Translations under genes and position numbers: made by a program
Notes under the pieces: model-generated
The model's input: only the letters and a program-made list of their open reading frames with translations
What the model was told of the DNA's origin: nothing
Database searches by the model: none
Assembly: GCA_023053545.1 (NCBI GenBank)
Contig: JAKZAN010000005.1
Location: forward strand, 11,284,001-11,348,000
Source: Lepidurus packardi
Taxonomy: Eukaryota > Arthropoda > Branchiopoda > Notostraca > Triopsidae
Reading direction: 5' to 3'
DNA length: 64,000 bases
Shown: piece after piece, positions 46,374 to 59,904 of the stretch
Layout of the letters: every line of letters starts with the position of its first letter
Position numbering within the stretch: the first letter of the stretch is position 1

Positions 46374-49094
46374 TTAATCACGTTTTTCCCCGGAATTTGA
46401 TAGATCAGCATGGACCACCACCTCACTGCGAGCTTTAGCTTGCACTTTCCACTCAACCACCCAAAAAGTTAACGTTCCGACAAAGCTCAAGACAACAATG
46501 ATCGCCAATTGGGGATAGAGAGCAAGGGAGGAACCGTATCCGAATGAACACGCTGAGGATAACGACTGAAAAGAAACATACGAAAATGGCCAACAGTTAG
46601 CGTTTCTTAAAAAAAAAAGTTCATTTAAGAAAGAAGAATTTTGGTTTTACCGAAACGAATTTGAAGAGCGCAAATGCTGAGGCACTGTTGTCAGGGTAAA
46701 TACCACCCAGTAAAGAGAAGATTTGAGTGTTGTAGCAACTGTCGCCGAATCCAATCAAAAAGCTGCAAAAAATCGCCAGGTACGCACTACAAAAAATGAT
46801 TAAATAGACTAACTTCAACTACATAAAATAAACCACGATGTAAAATGAGCCTTGGAGTGTTGTTCCATGAACTAATTAAGCTAAACTTAACTAATAGTAA
46901 AGTTACAATTTAATGCAAAATAATTGTAAAAATCGTTGCTTTTAAAAACAATTAACACATGTATGGCTTTTCACTGTTAAATCTAATATAAACCTTAAAT
47001 AAGGAATGAAAAAGCGTGAAAAGAAGTTGATTCTTACTTGCTTTCAATGAAGGCAGGGTCGGAAGTGCTTCCCAAGGCAGCTTGGTCAGGAATGTTGAGA
47101 AAAATCGCATAAAATCCCAGGACATGGGCCAAAAAGCCCAAAAGAATCACCGGATCTCTGCCCCATTTAGTGAACTTGGACCCAAGAATGCCAAATATCG
47201 CTCCCCCTAAAATTTGCACAAAATTAGAACTCCACCCAAGCTTACTTCCGCTTAGAGTAATTCATTTCTTACCCGAAATCTCTCCCACGCCAATAAAAAT
47301 TCCCGAAAGTCCCACTAAACGTTTGGCATTTTCACCAAATTGCTTTGTAAAACCAATACTGTTACTGTAAACGCCACTCACGAACGAATACTCGATCCCT
47401 GTAGTTCAAACAACCAAAATTCTTTGAAAAAATTCGAAAAAAAATTGGGTAAACCGTGATTCCTACCAACATAAAAGAAAGTAACGGATAAAAGCGCCAT
47501 ATTAGGTGTCAGGAACAAATTCCACGCCTTTTTAAATGCTTCAATTGGTCCATTTTCAGATTTGAGTAAGAGTTCGCCAGTTTCCGCCGAAACTTCTCGC
47601 ATGGCTGGCAAAACCGTCAATAACGCAATTCCGGCCACGCCCACACCCAAGAGTGTCCAAAATAACACTGCTCGAGTACCCGCATCGATTTCCGTTTTTC
47701 CTTGGAACTGAAAAAACACGAATGTGTTTCCAACCAAAAAGCTAAAAAAATGTGAACAAAATCCATTTTATATTGTGGCTATTAATTAGTTTATCATTCT
47801 GAAGGCATGTCACTTTACCTGCATTGTAAAAGCGCCCAGAAAACACCGGAATTCCGAGAAATCGTTTCGGAACTGGAGTTCAAGGTCAAGTAGTTGCCTT
47901 GACCCGTCCAAATTAGGGCAGCACCAAGTCCCAACGTGGCTGAAGTTAAATACAAGAGCCACGCGTGTGGAATGAGGAATCCAGCAATAAAAACCCTAGA
48001 AAAAAGGTACACAAGAATTCATGTTTTTTTTAATGAAATCGTGTTCAATATTTTTTTGTTAAAAAATGATTTCATTTAAAACTAATCATGTATAACTAAG
48101 ATAACTTTGTGACGTCATAACAGATTGCATTTCATGTTTTGATACGGTAATGTTGGAGATATGTTCTTATTTTTTTATGAAACGAAATCAAAATAATAGG
48201 AAAATTACGTGTAAAAAAGTGCTCCGACCACCATGGACCATTTCGCTCCAATGACGCTAATTACTGAAGGCGCAAGCCAATTAGCAAGAGCAAAAACGGC
48301 GTAAACGATCGCTAAGGAGATATAACCGCTGGCTTGGAAGCTGGGGTCTTCTGAATTGATGCTGTCAATCACAGTTTGCTGAAGATAGGTAAAATTTGGA
48401 TTATAATTTGTTATTTATTTTTTTGTTTTATCTAAGTGTTGGCTTCTATCAGTGATACTTTGGCATGTGGTAATGGAAACGTAGGATAAGTTTATCGACC
48501 GCATTCTTTGCAGTTGGACGAAACTTAAGATTAAGAAGTGGGAGGGAATTTAGAGTACAAGTTTGTGAATTCGAAATTAAGTTGACGGGGAGATAGGATT
48601 TCCTTGCCTGGACTCGTTCCTTATGTTTAAAAGGAATTGACCTAGATTTGCAAACAACTAGAAACGTGAGGCGTTGGAAATATCAACTTTCACTAAGCGT
48701 AGCGTAAAATCGGTTCCTAAACCCGTTTCCTTTCTGGGATATGTTAATTTTTTAAGCCAACAGATGCGTTTAGCTCAACATAATCAAAGGAATCGTAGCA
48801 TAAAATTGAATAGAAAGTTTGAGAATAATGTAATCCGAATTGTTAGTATTTATCTTAAACTAGCTCTTAATATTTAGCTCCCTTTTATTACAAATAAATG
48901 GATTTGATACATGAGACGGAAATGTCTGAAAAAGAAATGAAGGGTTTTGAGGACTTTAACATTTCTAAAAAAAAAAAAGTTTTTAAAAAAGTTTTTTTTT
49001 TAATTACCTCGATGTTTCCCATAGTTTGGAATGCGGTAAAAACGAGCATAAAGGACAAGCCCAGGACAATAACGTTGAGAAAAGCTCGATCCAT
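46374..49094 (-). CDS. MFSD11: UNC93-like major facilitator, MFSD11-type
   Basis: About eight exons encode a 12-helix membrane protein of the UNC93/MFSD11 family. Start [20 protein letters not shown] (49094) and AFQTMGNIE. After a 625-bp intron come [31 protein letters not shown] and [12 protein letters not shown]. Then [90 protein letters not shown] and [18 protein letters not shown]. The last exon ends in a short polar tail with the stop at 46374. The signature AFQTMGN, the WTGQGNYLT block and the DSCYNTQ motif are typical of MFSD11. Substrate is unknown even in model animals. Intact; exon-intron spacing is regular. Confidence 0.88.
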
Positions 49095-52000
49095 TTTGGA
49101 ATGTTTACAGTTGACCAGTAAAACTGAAATAATCACTTTGACTTTAATGTACAACTTATAAAAACAGTAATTTATTCAATATTCGATAGTGCTTTCTCCA
49201 AATGAAGTTGATACTTACGAAAAATTAGGAATAGGGGTAACCACTTGAGGTTTGAGGATGAAAGAGGAGTTGATTCGTTAAGCACGTTTTGCACAGTGTT
49301 TTGGGTACAGATTTATTTAGCACGTACGATACAATTCTTTATTCAGAGAGCAAGAGTGTAGTGTTATCCCGCGCGTAGCGCAGAGGAGAGTTTCCCGTTC
49401 TAACACATCGCAAATTTAGATATCTGTTTCTCGGCTACCATAACTTGGAAGAGATTAGAATAAGGGAAAGTTCGTTTGTTCAAAGTGCATCACAACATAA
49501 CAGAACACACCCTCTCCTAGGACAGCCGTTTGCTTCAAGCCCTCCAAGGAGCATCTAGTAAGGAGCTGATACTCTACATGGAAAATTTGGGTACAATTGC
49601 GAAGTACCGGGACTCGAACGACAAATGGTAGCGAAATGGTAAGATGACAATTTCGCATTTTACTGTTTCGCATCTGTTTTGCAGGTTACTATGTTGTGAA
49701 AGCTTGTACATTGCAAAGCAGAAAAGACGGAGTCACTGTTCCGAGTTTTCATGGTCTTTAGAATTTTAAGCATAGAAGTTTTATTACTCAAATTATTCGT
49801 GAATTTTGGAGTTTATCCATTTCATTTTCCACTTTTGTTTCGCAATTTACCCTTTCGCGTTCGCGATTCGCATCTTGCGTTCGCGATTCGCATCTTTTGT
49901 TTCATGATTCCCCTCTTGCTTTTCGCTTCCGACGATTCGCGTTTCCTTTTTTAATATGTTTGTGATTTCATTTGTTCCATTGGATTTGAAGAGCGCGCGC
50001 TACTGAAAAGGCCGCAAGGGCCTTGCTTCGCCTCGCCTCAGCGTTGTTTCGAGGTTTGGCGATTCCCCGCCAAATTTTGCAACTTGGAAAAATGAATTGG
50101 CGAGAATGTTATGCATTTGGATGTTATAAGATTTGTTTGTCGAGTTTCAACGTGGTAGTTAAAAGTAAACGGTATAAAACATTGTTTGCTTCCTTTTTGC
50201 TCTGTTAATAGTTCTGCGAATGTTTCCAAGTTAATAATCTTCAATCTCCTTCAGATTCTAGTTAATTCAATTCAGACACTTTTCGTGAAATCTTCTTTCT
50301 TTATATCGCGTTCTCCATAATCATAATTAGATCCTCTCAAGATCTAATAAGTCTCCTCTTTTCTAAAAACAAACGAATTTCAAGCAGCGATTATGAATTT
50401 GTATATTTTGTCTTATAACTATTCTTAATTCCTTAAAAATTTAGAGTTATTGTCATGTCTAGACTCTTTGGTTAAAGCCAGAAAGGTATTCACATAAGAT
50501 CCTTCAAAAGTTTTCTGCTATAAAATCGTGAAATTCGCATATTTCGAACAGCAAAACGTGTCCGGACAAGTTCAAGAGAAAAAATTCACAAGTTTGTCGC
50601 CACAGAACGATGTTTACCCTGAAGCACAGCGCCAGTTGCTTCCCAGCAAGCAGTCAGTGCAGACGTGGTCTTCTCCAGCGGTGGTATATAAGCCAGTATA
50701 GCAGTGTTATAAAGCTAGTAGTATGCTTTAAAACGTAGTGAGTTAAACTTTACCCATCAATTCGCGTTCATCGAACTTCGGCCCGGCTCTTCATCGTTCA
50801 TTAAACAAATTACTTAAATTATTAAAATTCTCGTTTTTATCTAGAACAGTAGGCTCCTTCCTTAGGGTCCCTTGATGAGCTTTCTTCAATTCCGTGGTGG
50901 TTTCAAGATTGCATGCGTAGCCAAAGTCAACTTTTGGAAGTCGGAATGTTCGCGAGATCGAGGTAAAAGTCTTTCCCACAAGTCATTTAGATTTTGACTT
51001 GTTTGTATACGTTTCCGACTTACTTTTGTCTACTTTACGTTTTCGTTGCAGGATCTTAGGTAACGTTGATCGACTAAAGTGGGTGGAAGGTAGCGAAAGG
51101 GTAGGGGAGGCAATTAGGTGTTTTGCGTACGTACGATATCCCGAAGCGAAAAAAGAAAGAAGTGAGGTCGATTTGGACGTGTGCAACTTATGTTGTTGTT
51201 TTTTATTTGTCACCAGAAGTCTACAAACGTGAATCTGGACAAGTTTTATCCTTTTCATACGTTTTCTGTTTTCACACTCGTTTTGGGTTGCTTTCCTATG
51301 CGGATGTGTTTGTGGGCCTTTACACTATTTGTAAGTTTGAAAGATTTTGTTAATAAATTGATATCATGCGTACTGATGTTTTTTCTCTTTTCTTTTAGTT
51401 TTCGGTGGCGAAATTAAAGTCAAGCAATCCTGTGCCAAGAGGTACATCTCCTAACGGAGATTATCCTCCTCACGGAGAACATCTAACGAATCCGATTTCA
51501 GTTTAAAGGTCATGGGGAGTTTTGGCATGATGGTAGTAACTTTAAATTTATATTTATAAGTTTGTAATACCATCTTTATGCATCTTTATGCATCTTTCAG
51601 GCAAGCAAATAGAAGCCTGTTTTGAAGTCAGTCGAAATCGATCACAAGATTTCGTAGCCAATTTCGAGACCACTCCTCTCGGTCCACTCCAGACCTAATT
51701 ATTTTCCTTAGGTGTTTTTTAACTTTGGAGGCTTTCTGGCTTGCGAATACAGAAAGAGTAGAAGACTATTGAAGGGCCTTACTAATATTCCTTGCTGCTT
51801 CCACGTACTAATGGATCTTCTGGCGGTGAATCCGGTGTATACCGTTTTATGCAAATCAGGCTTCAAGGTAATCATTAATTATTAATCTATCAATTATCAT
51901 TAATCAATCAATTATCATCAATTATTATCAATCATCAATTATTTAAGAAATTATGAAAATTAATTATTTAAATTTTGTGTTTAGATTTAAAGTTTCAAGC

Positions 52001-52939
52001 CTTTCAACTGCGGTTGTTGTACTTCAAGAAAAGATTTATACATTTGAAGGATCCCGATGTTAAGCATAGCAGCTTTCGTGTTCGACTTTGTAGATTATTT
52101 GAAAATTTTTGAGAACTGAGTAGAATCGTAACGCCTGTTTTCCCATTTGTTTTTGCTTTCTTGTAAAAATGTGCCCCTCCGAAACTTGCACTGTTGCTTA
52201 GTTTTCCAAATCTGTTGAAATCTGTTCTGTCTTTTCTTAGCTCCAAAAATTAGATTGGAAAATTGTGCAAATTAGACTTTTTGCTTCCTCTCTCAATCCT
52301 TTATTTGCTTATTTGTTGTACCCAAAACGTTTCCCATAAAATCAAGTTTCCAAATATGTCCTTTTATTGTACGATTCGTAATTTTGAGTGAGGTGAAACT
52401 TTTAGAAATTTTTGCGAGATTTTTTTAAATCCGACAAAGGGGGTGTGGCATCTAGAAAAAGGACGAATCTAATTGTGGAATTGAACCGAAAAGAAATTAT
52501 ATTCTAAAATTAGGCAAACGAAATGTTTTGCTTCCTCCGGAAATTCCCTTTTAAGTCGAAAATATGGCAGTTTTTTCTTAGATTTTCAAAAAATCCGCTC
52601 AAAGGGAGGCGGCCTCTAGAAAAATGGACGAATCCTATTGGTGGATTGGACCAAAAAGGGGGCGTGGCTCCTTTTCGAGCTGGGAAAGCGTTTTCAGGGC
52701 TTTTCTCCATAAGGAATAATGTTGTATCAAGGGGGTCCCCTTCAAAAATCGTGAAAAATTGAGAGCCTCGCCCCTTTCCCTGTTCCCCACTCCCCTGCTC
52801 GGTTTCCTATCCCAGATATTCGAGCTCGTGATGCCGAAGCTTCACAATTTCGAATATAGGAATAGGAACCTTGTAGGGTAGGCATGAGGTACAGAGAAAG
52901 GGGGCCATTTAATATTTCGTTTTTTTTACGAAATAAATT
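49095..52939. other. 3.8-kb gene-poor stretch
   Basis: No recognisable gene. Contents: short direct repeats of ttcgcgattcgcatctt (about 49855-49890); a TATA-like element near 50685; AT-rich atcaattat repeats at 51870-51955; and two near-copies of a gagggaggcggcc/ctagaaaa(a/t)ggacgaatc block at 52440-52470 and 52600-52640. ORFs such as 50999-51232 (plus) and 50791-50979 (minus) overlap one another and show no family features. Confidence 0.5.
50685..50691 (+). promoter_or_regulatory. Possible TATA promoter
   Basis: A gtatataag element in a locally less AT-rich stretch, followed about 30 bp later by a purine-rich region, as in a core promoter. The transcript it might drive (50.7-51.7 kb, plus) would be largely non-coding. 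Weak evidence. Confidence 0.25.
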
Positions 52940-53008
52940 GCCTCGACTGGGTTTCGAACCCACGACCTTCCGATCACAAGGCTTGCGTCTTATCCACTCG
53001 GTCATACG
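52940..53008 (-). repeat. tRNA-like sequence, probably a SINE head or tRNA pseudogene
   Basis: The minus strand shows a good RNA polymerase III A box (tgaccgagtggataagac) and a perfect B box (ggttcgaaacc), 31 bases apart. An anticodon-like stem (gcctt/aaggt) closes an eight-base loop rather than seven. The 3' tail tcgaggc has no matching 5' acceptor strand, so a functional tRNA is unlikely. A tRNA-derived SINE is the best reading. Confidence 0.5.
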
Positions 53009-53746
53009 CTTATATTGTAATGGCGTTGAAACTTCTATAAATACAAATATGAACTGAGCCGGTGTACAGTGTGCGTGGGTGGCATCCACCTTTTGTTCGA
53101 TTTAAAAAAATTTGACGGTTTGACCATACCATGCCTTGTTTTCTCTATAAGTTTGCATTGTATTGTATTCATTTGTATTGTATTTAAAAGTGTAATAAAA
53201 AAGCCTTCCTTAATTTTGGATAGTGAGTCAAAATCGTTCGAAATAATTACAAGGCCATTTGTTTGGTGTACTGTACTATATTTTTATTAAAAGCTCACAA
53301 ATACAATGCAATTTTCAATGACAACCAACGGTCTTGCGGACACCCAAACTTAACAGTCACGTCTTGAAGCGAAGATAAACTATCTGAAATGTTTGAGTAT
53401 TTCTCAGAAATTGATTAAAATTAATCCAAATTCATAAAAACTCACCCCAATCAGCTGTTATAGTTAGGATATTTATTAAAAATTTCCCCATGAATTAACT
53501 TTCTGAACCATGACATGCAATAATGACTAAAAAATTAGAAATTTCCAGAAAAGCCATACGTTGGAAAATAATACGTCTGTATATCATACAACCAGCAGGG
53601 CCAGAAAACTCTACATTTTTTGCACACCATTCCGGGCCCAAGACTACAAGAATCTTCTCACAACGCAAACCATTTTTTACAATAATAAAAACGATGCCTG
53701 AAATCGTCACGTTCTTCTCAAAATTTCCCGCACGACTAGCAAAACT

Positions 53747-56700
53747 TTAAGAGCGGTAAATTCGGATAACGTCTTTGATCATAGCTCGACACATGGGACA
53801 CTGACCACCGCCCCTTCCTCGCCAGAGCTGCACGGCGCAATCATAACACATACACATGTGACCACAACTGTATAAAACGCTATCTACACCCCTTTCATAG
53901 CAAATTGTACATTCTGTCGCTGGTAGTTCCTCATTTCCATTCGGACTCGGCAAGGAAATACTCTATAACATGGAAAGAAAATTATAAATACAATATTTCA
54001 GTGAAAAATCCACGAATTATTTACCTCTACATAGTTCCTAGAACAAACAGGAGCGGCAGCAGGGGGACCAGGGGGCGGGGCATACTGTGGACCGCTGTAA
54101 ATAATCGGTTGCTGTACAGCGTAGGCTTGTGGAAGTGTTCCTTGTACAAGTGGATGCTGCGCAGGTGCTTCGCGAGGTAATGACACCACTAAACCGCCTG
54201 AAGCGGCTACGTGTGCTAATCTAGCTGCGCCTTGCGCAGAATTATGTGCAGGAGACGGCACAGGCGCGCGAGAAGGCGGGGTAAAAGTGCCCAATAAACG
54301 CACTGATTGCGTATTTCCATACAAATCGAAGAATGGCCAAAAATTCAACGTATGGTCCACGTGCATAATCACAATAGGGGCTTCTCCGTTCCGACACATA
54401 AAAACTTCGCCTACACAAACAAAGAACATAGATTAGTTTCATTGTGTAACATTTGTATGCCTTTAGACTCTAGTATAATCGATAATACAATAAATACCGA
54501 TATTCTAATCCCTATAACTATTATATTCACATTACTAAAAGCTGTCAAAACTCACAAAACTTACACGATTCGTAACAAATGTCGATACTACTGTAGATAG
54601 ATATCGATATATTAACCTTACTTTAATCAGGAAGTAAACAATGAATTGAAAACAGACCAAACTAATCGATGATAACGTAAAGTAATCGAAATAATAAGTA
54701 ATAAGTAAATAATAAATAATATAATAAATAATAATAATAAATAATAATAATAACAATAATAAGAATATAATAAATAATAATAAATAAGTAAATAATAAAG
54801 TAATAAGTAATCGAAAGAAAGGTATAGTAAGCGATAATAAAGCAAGAGAATCGATAATTAGATGAAACAAACGATAATTAAGTAACAATCGATACATAAA
54901 AGAAATAAAAACAACAAAAATAAAATAATAAAATAAAATATTAAAATAAATTACAACTAAGTAAAATAAGTCACAATTAAGTTAAAACAATCGACACTTG
55001 AGCAGAAAAGGCAAATAATTTGCAGACAAGAACGTGGCAAATCTTAAGTTACCTGTGGAGGATACGCCGAATGCTAATTCTTCCCCAGCACGAGGTCCAC
55101 GCGCGATATCCTTGCTATTAACCCAGTATTCAGGCCGGTCGAGTAGGAGATCCGAGTCGTCTGGTAAATCCATGGGCTGTAAAGAGGCTGGGTCACAGGA
55201 CGTGAGTCCAAAGGTTAATCCCCCCACGTACAGATCTTCCGTCTGCACGATTTGTAGCACGATTTGTTCATTAGGCCGTAAAGGTCGTGCGCTAAACACG
55301 TAGCCTTGAGCAAACTCAGAGGGATGGCGCCAAGCTATACGGTGATCCGGACTAACCCTAACATTCCTTCCCCGCGTTCTATAATTTTGAAAAGAAAACA
55401 AAGGAAAAAAAATAAATTTCAACTCAAGAAAGTCGTTAGGAAATTCGCTTAGAAATTCAAACATACCTCGGATGGAAAGTCAGAGTGTTAAAATTGACGT
55501 GCCGGTAATACCGAACAGGGGTTGGTGGCGGTCCAAAAGGTGACTGAGGGGGCGTGGCAACTGAATTATGCGGCATAGTTAATGGGGAAAGGGGCATGGG
55601 AGGTAAAGAATGATTTGCTTCGTTGTTGCTGTAGTTGCTAATACTGCTGGTATTATGATTATTGTTGTTGGTTGTCCGCAAGTTCATCATGGACATGGAA
55701 GGCACTAGAACGCGTTCCGAAGATTCGTGCTCGGGTCGATGACGGGTTTCAATGATGGATGAAACGGGTCTGCTCGTTGCTCGATGACTATTTCTGTGGA
55801 TTTGGTTGTTGAGGTTACTCACAGGGGTGGAGGGGTTCGGCGAGACGAATTGGACTGAAGTAGTGTTGCCATAGACGTCTACCAAGACCCACAATGGCGA
55901 CCGGGCGTCCACTCCGCCAAAGAAAATGCCCTTATCATCGCCATTGATGGACAAATGAACGTCGCCTGAGGCACACACGTAGAAACAAATAATTGCATCC
56001 CGCTCCATGTACCGTTCAGCCAAAGCTTTTGCCCAATAACCTGGTTTGTTGGTCAAATCTGCCAAATAAACAAAGAATATCCACTTGTTCATTTATTTAA
56101 TCAACTAATGAACACGTCCTAAGATCAATACACAGAGAAGAAGTATGGAAAAGAAGTCAACAATAATAACCTTCACTACAAAAAGAAAAGAAAAAGGTTT
56201 CCGAATAAGTATTCCCACGGGTTTGTTATGTAAACAATGACGGGACAAATTGTAAATAATAGGATGATTCCCATCGAAAAGAAAGCTTGAATCATGTAAA
56301 TTTCACGTATTAAAATTTTTTTTTTTTTATTAAACTTGTTAGCGTATTACAGAAAGCTGCGGTTTGGGATCCCGTGACGCGCGTTTGGCCGCCAGAGGCG
56401 CCAAAATCATATTGACTGTTAAAAAGTCGAAACTGTCACAGCTTTTCTACACTTACGACTGAGCCTGGAATTTTGGAACTTGTTTGAAAAGATTCCTGTG
56501 ATATCAGAGCAACTTAATAGATAATTTTAAAATCTTTGTGAAACAAAAATTTAGGAATTTCTCTTAGATCAAACTCGAATATTTCCTTCAACGAACTCAC
56601 GATTTCCAGCCAACGAAGATTAGAAAGTGAGCCATCTCTGAAACTTGCTTAGATTAAACCAACATCCTTTCCCAAAAAAAAGAAGCTCAATTTTTTCCAA

Positions 56701-59034
56701 TAATTAAACGCTTTCTAATACTCAAAGATTGTCCAGACGTGACTTCAACTTCTCTTTATATCCCCAAAAAATGGACTTCAAACTGGTTTTCAGAAAAAAA
56801 AAACAATTCGATGTTGTAAATATAAGAAGATCTACAGAAAATTTCGGACTTTCTTCATAACGTAATGATTTTTTTTACCTGGACACGCATATTTAGGCAA
56901 GGCACCAGCTAAAGTAGCAGGATTGGTTGAGGTAAATCCAACTCTCAAAACTCCACTCCAACTCGTGGACATTTCAGCTACTCGTAAATACACCTAAAAA
57001 CACAGGAAAAGAGAGTTAGAAACCTTGCCAAGAAAGTTAGAAACAATTCTAAAATTCCCCAAAAAATAACTTTTTATAATGATTTAAGAGCGGAAATTTC
57101 AGCTCGAGGTTCGTGGTCTAAACCAAATATTTATGTAAGCGACTCGTGCAGGGCCCACAGCCACAAACAATTTCCCAGGACAGTCTAAATGTCCACTCTT
57201 TTTTTTTTTTTTACTTTCAATTCTCTTTCAATTTCCTAAAAAAAAATCCGTCCAACCCATGCCCTTTTTAACATTCCCATGAAAAGTGTGAAAGATTTAA
57301 ACAATTTAAACTAACTGATAGAAAAGTGAAACTTTCTTACCTTATCCGACACTTTGACTGGGCGAAGTGAAAAGGCCACGCCTTTACAAAAAGAATCAAC
57401 GCGATGAGCCGTACAACCATCTGGGGATATCGCAATGTTTTCGCCATGAACTCCATGAAACTGCAATGGTGGTGACGAATGATTTCTATCACTACCAGAC
57501 CTTGAAACTATCAAAACAAACAAAAAACAGCAATAAAAATACGAGTTTAATGAAACACTTTTACTTATAATTTCAAAACACAATTTAAAGTTCCTTTAAG
57601 TCTAATTCCAATAACTAAAAACTTGTTAACTTCATCTTTAAGTTTCTATTCTTAAGTTAGCTTAACTTCATTGCACTATTTCAGCAACACTAGTTGTCAT
57701 ATCATCCGGAATCTACAGCGCTAACGGTAAACATTAGCGCAAGCGTTAAGGCCGCTAAAGGTAACCTTTAGCCAAAGTTTGGGTAGTGTTAAACGTAACG
57801 TTTAGCGAAAGTGTTATGGCGATAGTGTTGTAGCGTTAGAAGGCTAACTTTAGCCAAAGTGTTGGTGGCGTTAAACGTAACCTTTAGCGAAAGTGTTGTA
57901 GCGTTAAAAGACTAACTTTAGCGAAAGTGTTGGTGGTATTAAACGTAACCTTTAGTGAAAGTGTTGGTGGTTAAAGATAACCTTTAGCCCCAGCATTGCA
58001 GAAAGGCTGACGCATGAATTCGCTGTCGGGAAAGTAAACTTTTACATGGACCCTACTCTTCTTAATTAGGATATTCATCGTAATGGCACAAAATTGCAAT
58101 TTAACTAGATTCTAGTTACATTCCAACGGAAATTTGGAGGAATTTTATTGTTATCCTCCAAAACCGTTTATAATCCCCATAAAATGTCATTGTTGCCAGC
58201 TTAGCACACGCCACCTTTTAGCCTTTGGGGGGATGGGTGGTCGAGGAACTTTTCATTCTTGCCTTCTGTTTCCCTATCTCAAATTTTCATTCTTGTTCTA
58301 CGCAAGGGAGGGAAGCCAGGCAACCGAAACTACCGACAGGTGATCAACGTTCGTTAATACAGCAAAAGTATATATACGTGTGGGTAATAGCAGATGTTCC
58401 TCATCCCCTATTCGGCGCCCATTAGAAAGGAAAGATCAGGGCAGAGCGCGTGGCAGCTGCAACCCATACCCCCTTACCCCTCCCCCAAAAGTTCCCAAAT
58501 TGTGCCATTCTGCTATCATTCCTACACATGGTAAGCGAAAACCTATAAACTTGTCCGTTACCAACTCGCAACTGGCAGCTGCCAAAGACTTTATTGGTTA
58601 ATTTTTGAGTTGCTCCACATAAAAAAAAGAAATAAAATTCAAATACTAATAAGAAAAAATTCTAAATAATATTCAAGAAAAACCACGAAGAAATTCCAAA
58701 AATTCACAAAATGTAAGACAGATTCCTACGCGTCAATTCGTAATTCCTACGCAGAACTACGCAGTTATGTTAGGTTTCCTTTCTTAAAATGAATTGGAAT
58801 TCTAAGAAAATTATAGATTGTGTAACAGATTACTAGAACCGAACTCCAGAAAAACTTTTTAACCGTTTTTTTGTTAAGGAATTTTGGGACCTTTACTCTT
58901 GAGCAGAGAAGCAGAAACTAAGGTCGTTCACCATTCAAATTTTTTTGTTTGTTTTTTTATTATTAAGAAAAATTGTCACGCAACGCACCTAATCCCATGC
59001 GACGTTTGAGTTTCTTCAACACTTTCATTCCCAT
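53747..59034 (-). CDS. neur: Neuralized E3 ubiquitin ligase
   Basis: Seven exons. A tiny exon 1 (59034-58989) encodes MGMKVLKKLKRRMGL, a basic stretch. A 1.5-kb intron joins it in phase to the first NHR exon (from about 57510; LQFHGVHGENIAISPDGCTA, FSLRPVKVSDKV). Next are LRVAEMSTSWSGVLRVGFTS...PKYACP (about 56995-56880) and YWAKALAERYMERDAIICFY...GVDARSPLWVLVDVYGNTT (56062-55470). The second NHR follows (NVRVSPDHRIAWRHPSEFAQ, FGLTSCDP, EYWVNSKD; then VFMCRNGEAPIVIMHVDHTL, FFDLYGNTQSVRLLG). A C-terminal C3HC4-type RING ends the protein (CTICYERGVDSVLYSCGHMC, CPMCRAMI), stop at 53747. Known role: ubiquitinates Delta/Jagged in the signal-sending cell for Notch signalling. The basic N terminus fits the phosphoinositide-binding segment of fly Neuralized. 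Asn/Ser-rich inter-NHR linker. Confidence 0.93.
54690..54970. repeat. Low-complexity AT-rich tract in a neur intron
   Basis: About 280 bp made mostly of aataat, aataag and related triplets between the second-NHR exons. Long ORFs here (rich in Leu, Tyr, Ile) are artefacts of the repeat. Confidence 0.8.
57712..58000. repeat. Degenerate minisatellite in neur intron 1
   Basis: About seven degenerate units built from (g)ttaaacgtaacctttagcgaaagtgttgg. Many units contain the near-palindrome gctaaaggt/acctttagc; a perfect example with a one-base centre is at 57754-57772. Confidence 0.8.
58989..59034 (-). other. neur exon 1 (start-codon exon)
   Basis: Reads ATGGGAATGAAAGTG and ends G|GTGCG. Its phase (one base) fits the TT-starting acceptor at about 57510, giving MGLVSRSGSDRN. 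The in-phase join and a conserved-type basic motif support it, but it is too short to prove from sequence alone. Confidence 0.65.
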
Positions 59035-59900
59035 GGTTTCCTTTTTAATAATTTTCCTGGCGGAAAAAGAACGGAGTTTTCCTAATCCTTCCCAAGGCTT
59101 TGATTTCACGTTGTCCACTAATTATCTCACTTCCGTTGCTTCTTAAACTAGCGAATGTCCGAAAGCTTCCCCAAGTCGGTCGCCCAGGAAACTGTAAAAA
59201 CAAACTTCTCTTTCTCCTCTTCCCACTAGACGCGTGTGAAACTACCCAGGATCCCAGAGGAACTGAACAAGAACGGAACTAACTCGCGACAGACAACACA
59301 AGACATCACTTCCAGGCCGCCTCAAGTCCGCTCCAACCTTCTGTGTTGGCTCCCTAACTAGGTTTCCCCTTAGCACAGCATGCCAGGTGTGACGATATAC
59401 ACCCAAATCCCCATTAAGCTCCTCCCCCTTCCCCTCCTTGGGTGAGCTGGGGGAAAAGGGGAACGCCCCGACGACGCCTGGCGACGCTTGGGATCCTTTT
59501 GAATCGATCAATACTCGCGATTTCTCCCGCTAAGGGGAGTCGAATTGTGTTGTGTTTTTTGACACTTCACCCACGCCTTGCAGATCAAGTTACAGCGCTA
59601 AAAAAGGCTCTAAGCCGGAAGTGGGAAGCAGTGTAGGCTTTCTGACTTACAAAGGGGAGGAAAACTGGTTATTTCCCTTTAAATAAGGTATTTTAAAAGG
59701 GAATAGAACGATTTCCTGACTTATTTTGGGCCAATGTTTGCTTAATTAGCTAACAGAGGCTTTATTTAACTTAAAACTAGAGAAAAAGACGTTAAAAACC
59801 CAAATATGCCAAGAATTTAGAATCCTGAATTGCTATTGGCCGACCGCAAAACGAACCGGCAAGTTTCAAATGTCTGATAGGGAACCGTAGAAGAGTTGAA
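59035..59900. other. Upstream region of neur
   Basis: Moderately GC-rich, with several random ORFs on both strands. Likely promoter and 5' UTR DNA. No TATA box that I would defend. Confidence 0.4.
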
Positions 59901-59904
59901 ACCT

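Noticed and set aside
49595-49640. B-box-like gttcgagtccc on the minus strand
   Set aside because: No matching A box and no cloverleaf; not called as a tRNA.
54535-54897. 120-residue Leu/Tyr/Ile-rich minus-strand ORF
   Set aside because: Arises from aataat low-complexity repeats in a neur intron.
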